A stretch of 64,000 bases of DNA from Deltaproteobacteria bacterium. GTDB taxonomy: Bacteria > UBA10199 > JADGCS01. Of the stretch, positions 41,883 to 48,264 are shown piece by piece. Below the pieces are notes generated by a model. It did not search any database. It was not told where the DNA came from and was given only the letters and a program-made list of their open reading frames with translations. A program made the translations under genes and the position numbers. The number at the start of each line of letters is the position of its first letter. Position 1 is the stretch's first letter. Location: contig JADGCS010000004.1 in NCBI GenBank assembly GCA_015228875.1, forward strand, positions 1 through 64,000, written 5' to 3'.

Positions 41883-42641
41883 TCACCAGATCGTCCAGCC
41901 GCCATCAACCATCAGATTATGCCCCGTGACGTACGAAGCGGCATCTGATGCAAGAAACACAACGGCGGCGGCCATCTCCTGCGGGGTACCCATGCGGCCC
42001 AGAGGGGTTTTGGCCTCGTATTTTTTGACAAACGCCTCTGCCTGATGGTCAAAGATTCCCCCCGGAGAGAGGCAATTGACCCGAATGTTGTCCCTTGCGT
42101 AGTAGGTGGCGAGATACTTTGTAAAATTAATGATCCCGCCCTTGATGGCTGCATAGGCGGCCGGCATGGTCATCTTTGTGCCTTCGTAGATGGCGAAATC
42201 CGGGCCGACCACACCATAGGTTGACCCTATGTTGACAATCGAGCCGTTGCGGTGTTGTTTCATGTGTTCTGCCACAATTTGACAGGCCACAAAACAGGTC
42301 CCCATTTGGTATTCAAAATTTTTATTCCAGGATGTGTAGGGGATGTCCTCAAATTTTGTCCCCCAGTCGCTGGTTCTGGGATACGCGCAATTGACCAGAA
42401 TGTGTATTTGTCCTGCGTGTGCGATGATGTTCTTTAACGTGTCTTTGATGGCGGCCTCGTCCCGGATGTCTGTGCTGTAATAGATAACGCGGTCGATTTT
42501 TTCATGGGGTTCTTTAATGTCCACACAGTGAACAACGGCGCCAAATTCGGCGAGTGCCTTGGTGATCTCGGTGCCAATGAGCCCCAGTCCCCCAAAGACC
42601 ACCGCATTTTTGTTTTTGCATGAGTAAAGATCTTTGTACAT
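41883..42641 (-). CDS. Short-chain dehydrogenase/reductase (PtmA-like)
   Basis: A 252-residue SDR: AVVFGGLGLIGTEITKALAE (cofactor motif), NCAYPRTSDW, catalytic IVNIGSTYGVVGPDFAIYEG and the AAYAAIKGGI segment, ending YVTGHNLMVDGGWTIW. The catalytic Tyr-x-x-x-Lys is YAAIK. It is a paralogue of the SDR at 22641. Start ATG 42641 has GGAGGGG about 5 bases upstream; a longer frame to 42776 only reads through repeat A7. Confidence 0.87.
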   Translation of the reverse strand: MYKDLYSCKNKNAVVFGGLGLIGTEITKALAEFGAVVHCVDIKEPHEKIDRVIYYSTDIRDEAAIKDTLKNIIAHAGQIHILVNCAYPRTSDWGTKFEDIPYTSWNKNFEYQMGTCFVACQIVAEHMKQHRNGSIVNIGSTYGVVGPDFAIYEGTKMTMPAAYAAIKGGIINFTKYLATYYARDNIRVNCLSPGGIFDHQAEAFVKKYEAKTPLGRMGTPQEMAAAVVFLASDAASYVTGHNLMVDGGWTIW

Positions 42642-42665
42642 TACAACCCCTCCAACATCTTGGTG

Positions 42666-42752
42666 TCTAGGAATTTCAAAACCGACAGAGCGCGGGTGGA
42701 TTCCTCGCAAAATGAAGGAATTCAACCGCGTCAAAGTCAAGTTAGTAACTTG
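42666..42752 (+). repeat. Family A palindromic repeat, copy 7
   Basis: Near-consensus: TCTAGGAATTTCAAAACCGA, GAGCGCGGGTGGATTCCTCG, AATGAAGGAATTCAACCGCG, TCAAAGTCAAGTTAGTAACT-TG. Its right end overlaps the last codons and the stop of the nucleotidyltransferase gene on the other strand. Confidence 0.92.
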
Positions 42753-43801
42753 ATGCTCTTTTTGTATTCTTCCCACTGACCAAAGTCAACCCAGCCTTCG
42801 CTGATGGGATAGACAGAGACTTTGTGCCTCTTGATGATCATTTCGATCAGGTGGTTCATGTCGAGCCTTTTATTTTTTTTGATCATGTTTATGATCTCTG
42901 GTTCGATGATATAGGCGCCGGTGTTGATCAGGATATCAAAGTTGGGTTTTTCATCGATTTTTAAAAGTTCGCCGTCCTTGAGTTTTAAAACCCCGTAGGG
43001 AATGGTGATCTCCCTGTGGGACCCGATGATGGTGAGGAGGTTCTTGTTTTTTTTGTGCCACTTTAAGCAGTCGCGATAGTCGATGTTGAGCAGTGTGTCG
43101 CAATTTGTAAGAAAAAATGTGTCTTTGATTTTCTTTGAAAGCAGCGAAAGGCCCCCCGCGGTCCCCAGAAACTTTGCCTCTTCTACAAAACTGATGTTGT
43201 ATGGAAGGTTGCTGTCGTTAAGAAACAATTTTATATATTCTTTTTTATGGTTTAATGTGAGGATAAAATTCTCAAAACCCATTGCGGCAAAATGCTCCAT
43301 GATGATTTGTATGATGGGCTTATCGCCTATGGGGATGAGGGGCTTGGGGAGTATGTGTGTGAACGGTGCCAGCCTTGTGCCTGTTCCCCCCGCCATGATC
43401 ACAACAGGGTTGGGCATGGGGGGGCGTTTTGTTGCTGTGGTTGTCTTGTCAAACCCCGCCTTCCACACAAACATGTCGGTGACTTTTTTGTTGTCGTCCA
43501 GCACGGGGATTTGCTGCACTTGTGTCGCCAGCATGATGGCCTTGGCTTTTTCGGTTTTGCACGCGTCTGTCTCTGATACGAATCTGTAATTTCTCCGCAT
43601 GACCTTCTTGACGGGATCTGTGAAGGGGAGACCTTTAATCAACTTCCTGCGGATGTCTCCATCAGAGACGGTGCCTTTGAGGGCGGCATTTTTATCCACC
43701 ACCAGGAGTATTTGAATGCTCGTATCGTTAAGCCTCTGCATGGCCTCTTTGAGGGTGGTGTTTTCCGGGATTTGCAGTGAGTGTAATTTTTTTTTGTTCA
43801 T
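42737..43801 (-). CDS. Nucleotidyltransferase with N-terminal CBS pair (PtmE-like)
   Basis: A 354-residue protein. Residues ~1-120 are two CBS motifs (LLVVDKNAALKGTVSDGDIR, VQQIPVLDDNKKVTDMFV), followed by a sugar-1-phosphate nucleotidyltransferase: VVIMAGGTGTRLAPFTHILP then KPLIPIGDKPIIQII, and INTGAYIIEPEI. This architecture is that of PtmE, the glucosamine-1-phosphate guanylyltransferase opening the GDP branch of legionaminic acid synthesis. CBS domains may bind nucleotides for control. Its last residues KLLT and the TGA stop are encoded by the family A palindrome (42737-42752). ATG 43801 lacks a clear ribosome site. Confidence 0.85.
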   Translation of the reverse strand: MNKKKLHSLQIPENTTLKEAMQRLNDTSIQILLVVDKNAALKGTVSDGDIRRKLIKGLPFTDPVKKVMRRNYRFVSETDACKTEKAKAIMLATQVQQIPVLDDNKKVTDMFVWKAGFDKTTTATKRPPMPNPVVIMAGGTGTRLAPFTHILPKPLIPIGDKPIIQIIMEHFAAMGFENFILTLNHKKEYIKLFLNDSNLPYNISFVEEAKFLGTAGGLSLLSKKIKDTFFLTNCDTLLNIDYRDCLKWHKKNKNLLTIIGSHREITIPYGVLKLKDGELLKIDEKPNFDILINTGAYIIEPEIINMIKKNKRLDMNHLIEMIIKRHKVSVYPISEGWVDFGQWEEYKKSIKLLT

Positions 43802-43810
43802 GATTGTGTG

Positions 43811-43836
43811 TGGAGGCTGTCTCAATCGACAGCCTC
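43811..43836. repeat. GAGGCTGTC hairpin, second copy
   Basis: GAGGCTGTC (43813-43821) and GACAGCCTC (43828-43836) repeat exactly the arms at 15895-15918. It lies between the divergent nucleotidyltransferase and epimerase genes, just upstream of the former's ATG, so it could affect its expression. Confidence 0.5.
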
Positions 43837-43944
43837 TGTATAGTGGAAGAGCGACTTCTGAGTAAAGCAGTTTGTCTCTGGTTGAGTTGAATGAAATTGC
43901 TGGTCTTGTCTTGATATTTTTAATATGAGACCAAACGGGTTGTT

Positions 43945-45135
43945 ATGAAGGGACTTAAACGCTACAAGGACCACGAGGGTGAGATTGCCTTTGTAAAAAA
44001 CAAGGGATTGCCCAGGACTGTTCAAAACGCAATATATCAGGAGGGCTTAAAGGCCCTTAAACAAAGGATGGGCAGGCACCACCAGCCTGAGCGCACGATA
44101 CTTCTCGTTGGTGGCGCTGGTTATATTGGCACCGTTCTCACCGCTCACCTGCTGCGATGTGGTTACAGGGTGCGTTGTCTCGATTTGCTGCTCTATCAAA
44201 ATCAGGTCTGTGTGCTCCCTTTTTTGTCAAATGATCACTACGAATTTATCTATGGCGATCTTGCGGATGCCTCCATCCACGATGCGGTATTGAGTGGTGT
44301 GACAGATGTGGTCCTGTTGGCGGGCCTTGTAGGAGACCCCATCACCAAAAAATACCCGGAGGCCTCAGAGGTTATTAATGATACAGGGCTGCTGCAACTT
44401 ATAAAAAATTTACAGGGCCGGGGGCTTAACAAGGTCATTTTTGTCTCTACATGTTCCAATTACGGGCTGATCAAAACCAATGAACTCGCAGATGAAAACT
44501 TTGCGCTCTCGCCGCTGTCCCTTTACGCAAAGGCCAAGGTCAGGGTAGAAAAAGAGATCCTGTCCCAAAAGGGTCGGGTGGACTATCATGGCACGGTCTT
44601 AAGATTTGCCACCGCATTTGGCCTGTCTCCCCGCATGAGGTTCGACCTGACAGTCAACGAATTTGCGCGGGAGATTTTTTTAAAACACGATCTCTTGGTC
44701 TACGATGCCGACACATGGCGGCCTTACTGTCATGTGCAGGATTTCTGCACCCTCATCGAAAGGGTTCTCGTCTTTCCAACGGGTCTTGTCTCTTTCGAGG
44801 TCTTTAACTGCGGGGGGGCAGTCAATAATTTTACCAAGCAGATGATTGTCGACAAGGTCAGGGAATTTCTCCCCGATGCAAGGGTCTCGTACAAAGAGCA
44901 CGGGACAGACCCCAGAAATTACAAGGTTGATTTTAAAAAGGTGCGTGAGCGTTTGTTTTTTGAACCCCGCTACACAGTTGCCGACGGGATCAGCGAGATC
45001 ATAAAAGCCATGCAGCAGAACCTTTTTGTCGACATAGAAAAAAACAGGGAGTTTTTTGGCAATTATTCTATCGAATATAAAATGAACAGTGTTGGTTGCT
45101 TGCAAAACAGCGGAGGGCAGGAGGTCGTATCGTGA
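43945..45135 (+). CDS. NAD-dependent epimerase/dehydratase (extended SDR)
   Basis: A 396-residue extended SDR. An unusual ~50-residue basic N-terminus (MKGLKRYKDHEGEIAFVKNK...) precedes the cofactor site LLVGGAGYIGTVLTAHLL (GxxGxxG). The catalytic motif is Tyr-x-x-x-Lys in LYAKAKVRVEKE, with CSNYGL before it and FRTWRPYCHVQD-like YDADTWRPYCHVQDFC later. It probably epimerises or dehydrates a nucleotide-sugar in set 2; it lacks the features of a standard LegB 4,6-dehydratase. Its stop overlaps the next neuC start (GTGA). Confidence 0.85.
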   Translation: MKGLKRYKDHEGEIAFVKNKGLPRTVQNAIYQEGLKALKQRMGRHHQPERTILLVGGAGYIGTVLTAHLLRCGYRVRCLDLLLYQNQVCVLPFLSNDHYEFIYGDLADASIHDAVLSGVTDVVLLAGLVGDPITKKYPEASEVINDTGLLQLIKNLQGRGLNKVIFVSTCSNYGLIKTNELADENFALSPLSLYAKAKVRVEKEILSQKGRVDYHGTVLRFATAFGLSPRMRFDLTVNEFAREIFLKHDLLVYDADTWRPYCHVQDFCTLIERVLVFPTGLVSFEVFNCGGAVNNFTKQMIVDKVREFLPDARVSYKEHGTDPRNYKVDFKKVRERLFFEPRYTVADGISEIIKAMQQNLFVDIEKNREFFGNYSIEYKMNSVGCLQNSGGQEVVS

Positions 45136-46295
45136 CGAGGAGAAAAATATGCGTGGTCACCGGAACACGGGCAGAATACGGCCTTCTTTACTGGCTGCTC
45201 AAGGAGATCAGGCAGGATCCAGCCCTTGTCCTTCAATTACTTGTGACAGGCATGCATCTGGCCCCCCAGTTTGGATCAACATACAAAGAAATCGAGACCG
45301 ATGGGTTTATCATAGACGAACGAGTCGATATGCAGATCACGGGGGATACCCCTGTGGATATCGCGCGGTCCATGGGTGCGGGTGTCGCGGGTTGTGCGGA
45401 GGCGTTTGCCCGCCTGAGACCCGACATACTGGTCTTTCTGGGTGACCGGTACGAGATTCTCGCTGCTGCAGAGGCAGCACTGGTGGCCAAGATCCCCATG
45501 GCCCATATTCATGGGGGGGAGATCACCGAGGGGGTTTTTGACGATTCCATCAGACATAGCCTGACCAAAATGGCTCACTATCATTTCGTGGCGGCTGAGG
45601 AGTACAAGAAACGGGTCGTGCAGCTCGGTGAACAACCCGCGCGTGTTTTTAATTTTGGGGCCCTGGCCCTGGATAATATTTCGAGGCAAAAACTGTTATC
45701 AAGGGATGAACTGGGGCCATCGATTAATTATAAATTTCGAGGGATTAATTTTCTGGTGACCTTGCATCCCGATACACTGAGTCTGGTGCAGGGGGGGAGA
45801 GAGCCCGTTGATCACCTGTTAGAGGCTCTCAATGCGTTTCCAGAGGCCGGTATTATTTTCACTCAGCCAAACGCAGACCCGCGAAACACGACCATCACAC
45901 AGAAGATGGGGCAGTATGTTCATCTCCATTCACACAGGACTATTCTGGTCGCGTCGCTGGGCAGGGTCGGGTACCTCAGCGCACTCAAACACTGCGATGT
46001 TGTGATTGGCAATTCATCGAGCGGTATTATCGAGGCCCCGATGTTTGTTAAACCAACGGTCAATATTGGCAACAGACAGGGAGGGCGTTTGCGGACTGAT
46101 TCTATCATTGACTGTGTGGAAGAATCCGCAGCCATCAAGACCGCCATCGAAAAGGCCCTGTCAGCAGAATTTAAAGAGTTGCTGTGCCACATCAAGAGTC
46201 CCTACGGCGAGGCAGGGGCTTCAAAGAAAATCAAGGACTGTTTAAAAAGACTGCCGCTTCAGGACGTGTTGGTAAAAAAGTTTTACAATATTTAA
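45132..46295 (+). CDS. neuC: UDP/GDP-sugar 2-epimerase (hydrolysing), NeuC/LegG-type, set 2
   Basis: A 387-residue NeuC. Motifs: ICVVTGTRAEYGLLYWLLKE, ILVFLGDRYEILAAAEAALV, MAHIHGGEITEGVFDDSIRH and CDVVIGNSSSGIIEAPMFVK then PTVNIGNRQGGR. It closely follows characterised NeuC/LegG hydrolysing 2-epimerases. The start is GTG 45132 with AGGAGG 8 bases upstream, overlapping the epimerase stop by 4 bases. It is clearly diverged from the NeuC at 26433. Linked PtmE-like gene suggests a GDP-sugar substrate. Confidence 0.92.
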   Translation: MTRRKICVVTGTRAEYGLLYWLLKEIRQDPALVLQLLVTGMHLAPQFGSTYKEIETDGFIIDERVDMQITGDTPVDIARSMGAGVAGCAEAFARLRPDILVFLGDRYEILAAAEAALVAKIPMAHIHGGEITEGVFDDSIRHSLTKMAHYHFVAAEEYKKRVVQLGEQPARVFNFGALALDNISRQKLLSRDELGPSINYKFRGINFLVTLHPDTLSLVQGGREPVDHLLEALNAFPEAGIIFTQPNADPRNTTITQKMGQYVHLHSHRTILVASLGRVGYLSALKHCDVVIGNSSSGIIEAPMFVKPTVNIGNRQGGRLRTDSIIDCVEESAAIKTAIEKALSAEFKELLCHIKSPYGEAGASKKIKDCLKRLPLQDVLVKKFYNI

Positions 46296-46298
46296 TGT

Positions 46299-46384
46299 AT
46301 AGGGATTTCATAGTCGGGTGAGCGCGGGTGCGTTCCTTGCATAACAGAAGAACTCAGCCGCGTAAAAGTCAAGTAGGTTACTTG
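46299..46384 (+). repeat. Family A palindromic repeat, copy 8
   Basis: A diverged copy: TATAGGGATTTCATAGTCGG, GAGCGCGGGTGCGTTCCTTG, AACAGAAGAACTCAGCCGCG, GTCAAGTAGGTTACTTG. The end palindrome keeps pairing through different bases (CAAGTAGGTTACTTG). It lies between neuC and neuB; the GTG start of neuB is the next base after ACTT, so its leader is the repeat. Confidence 0.88.
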
Positions 46385-47454
46385 TGAAAAAAACCTTCAT
46401 CATCGCAGAGGCCGGTGTCAATCACAACGGGTCTCTCAGTGTCGCAAAGAAACTTGTCAAGGCGGCCGTTGATGCCGGGGCTGATGCGGTCAAGTTTCAG
46501 ACCTTCACAGCCGATGAGATCGTGTGCCAAAATGCACCCAAGGCGTCTTACCAAAACAAGACAACACAAAAAAAAGAATCGCAGTATGAGATGCTCAAAA
46601 AACTTGAGTTGAGCCCCTCTGATCACGTCAAGATTGCAGACTATTGCCGTAAAAAAGGAATCCTGTTTATATCGACGCCCTTTGATATCAAGGGCGTTGC
46701 GCTGCTCGATGAAAAAATTAAAGTCCCCTTTTTAAAGGTGGCATCCGGAGAGATCACCAACGCCCCCCTTTTGTTAAAAATTGCGGCAACAGGAAGGCCC
46801 TGTGTCTTGTCAACGGGGATCTGCAACCTTAAGGAGGTCAGGCAGGCCCTGGCTGTGCTTGCCTATGGGTATGCCGTTAAAAATACCCGCACGCCGCATA
46901 GGGGGCTCATCAAAAAAAGCTGTACAAAAAAAGCCATCGAGGCACTTAAAAACAGGGTGACGCTCCTGCACTGCACATCCGAATATCCCGCACCCATCGC
47001 AGACATCAACCTCAGGGCGATGGAGGCCCTTAAAAATGAGTTTGGGCTGCCCGTGGGGTTGTCGGATCACTCGCAGGGCATTGTGGTTCCCATAGCGGCC
47101 GTCGCCCTGGGTGCTGTCATGATCGAAAAACATTTCACTCTCGATAAATCCCTCGAAGGACCTGATCACAAGGCGTCACTTGAACCATCAGAATTAAAAG
47201 CAATGATCACAGCCATCAGGGAGGTAGAGTTGTCCTTGGGAGACGGCCTTAAAAAACCAAAGGCCTCCGAGCAAAAAAACCGCGATGTGATCCGCAAGAG
47301 CCTTGTGGCCCGAAGGCAAATCAAAAGGGGAGAGGTCTTCTCAGAAGCAAATTTAACCTGCAAGAGACCCGGGACAGGGATCAGCCCCATGGAGTATTGG
47401 GATTACATAGGCAAGAAGGCTTCGAGGCATTACCAGGAAGGGGAGTTGATTTAA
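46384..47454 (+). CDS. neuB: Nonulosonic acid synthase, set 2
   Basis: A 356-residue NeuB-family synthase. FIIAEAGVNHNGSLSVAKKL, ADAVKFQTF, LFISTPFDIKGVALLDE, FLKVASGEITNAPLL, VLSTGI, LLHCTSEYPAP and GLSDHSQG follow the family order, and a SAF domain starts near RKSLVARRQIKRGEVFSE. It condenses PEP with an N-acylmannosamine-type sugar, and residues match legionaminate/sialate synthases better than the NeuB at 23674. GTG start (46384) is inside the end of repeat A8; the only ribosome-site-like bases (TAGGT) are those changed in that repeat's palindrome. Confidence 0.93.
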   Translation: MKKTFIIAEAGVNHNGSLSVAKKLVKAAVDAGADAVKFQTFTADEIVCQNAPKASYQNKTTQKKESQYEMLKKLELSPSDHVKIADYCRKKGILFISTPFDIKGVALLDEKIKVPFLKVASGEITNAPLLLKIAATGRPCVLSTGICNLKEVRQALAVLAYGYAVKNTRTPHRGLIKKSCTKKAIEALKNRVTLLHCTSEYPAPIADINLRAMEALKNEFGLPVGLSDHSQGIVVPIAAVALGAVMIEKHFTLDKSLEGPDHKASLEPSELKAMITAIREVELSLGDGLKKPKASEQKNRDVIRKSLVARRQIKRGEVFSEANLTCKRPGTGISPMEYWDYIGKKASRHYQEGELI

Positions 47455-47473
47455 CCCCCAGATGGGGGTTTAA
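47453..47473 (+). terminator. Hairpin at the neuB stop codon
   Basis: AACCCCC (47453-47459) and GGGGGTT (47464-47470) form a 7-bp stem with a 4-base loop followed by TAATT. It overlaps the TAA stop. A weak or partial terminator. Confidence 0.5.
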
Positions 47474-47550
47474 TTACCCGCCTCTTGGGGCGTAACGTGA
47501 GAATTTTCTCGACTTGATACTCCGTAGCTTGCTGCGGGGTTCTTCATCAT

Positions 47551-48168
47551 ATGAACAAAAAAATCATCATCATAGGTGCGGGGGGGCACGCAAAGGTAGC
47601 TCTCGCGGCGTTGTTGGAATGTCAGGCAACGGTGATGGGACTGACAGAAAACGATCCCCGTAAACACGGCATGGAAATCCTTGGATGCCGTGTGATTGGC
47701 AATGATGCAGTGATTACAAATCACGATCCCCAAGAGGTCCTGCTTGTCAATGGTGTGGGGTCAACAAAAGACAACACCCCACGAAAAAAAATCTTTAAAA
47801 CCTTCAAGGCCCTTGGGTTTACATTTATCAATGTCATTCACCCTGCGGCGTTTTGTTCACGTGGGGTGATCCTCTCGGAGGGCGTGCAGATTCATGCGGG
47901 TGCGGTCCTGCAGCCGGGGGTCACGATTGGCGAGAACACGATCATCAACACGGGGGCACGCATCGATCACGATTGTTTGATCGGTGCACACGCACACATT
48001 GCACCGGGGGCCGTGTTGTGTGGTGATGTCAGGGTAGCAGAGGGCGCCTTTATCGGTTCGGGGGCTTGTGTGATACAGGGGGTCAAAATAGGGAGGGGCA
48101 GTATTGTCGGGGCGGGGTGTACGGCCTTAAAGGATGTGGGACCGGGTGAGACCTTTGTGGGGCGGTGA
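47551..48168 (+). CDS. neuD: NeuD/PglD-type sugar O- or N-acetyltransferase
   Basis: A 205-residue left-handed-beta-helix acyltransferase. The N-terminal Rossmann-like PglD_N domain starts KKIIIIGAGGHAKVALAALL, then hexapeptide repeats from about residue 100 (GVILSEGVQIHAGAVLQPGV, GENTIINTGARIDHDCLIGA, HIAPGAVLCGDVRVAEGAFI). It probably acetylates the amino sugar or the nonulosonic acid of set 2. It ends the set-2 run neuC - neuB - neuD. Composition changes sharply just downstream. Confidence 0.9.
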   Translation: MNKKIIIIGAGGHAKVALAALLECQATVMGLTENDPRKHGMEILGCRVIGNDAVITNHDPQEVLLVNGVGSTKDNTPRKKIFKTFKALGFTFINVIHPAAFCSRGVILSEGVQIHAGAVLQPGVTIGENTIINTGARIDHDCLIGAHAHIAPGAVLCGDVRVAEGAFIGSGACVIQGVKIGRGSIVGAGCTALKDVGPGETFVGR

Positions 48169-48264
48169 ATCAAGAAACAATTTTTTTAAGTTTCCATTTG
48201 CCGTATTTCTTTTCCCATACATTGGAGAGCGTTGCCCAATTTCGAAAACTGCAGGGTCTTCTTG

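Noticed and set aside
42642-42776. N-terminal extension of the SDR
   Set aside because: The added 45 residues are a translation of repeat A7; GGAGGGG directly precedes ATG 42641.
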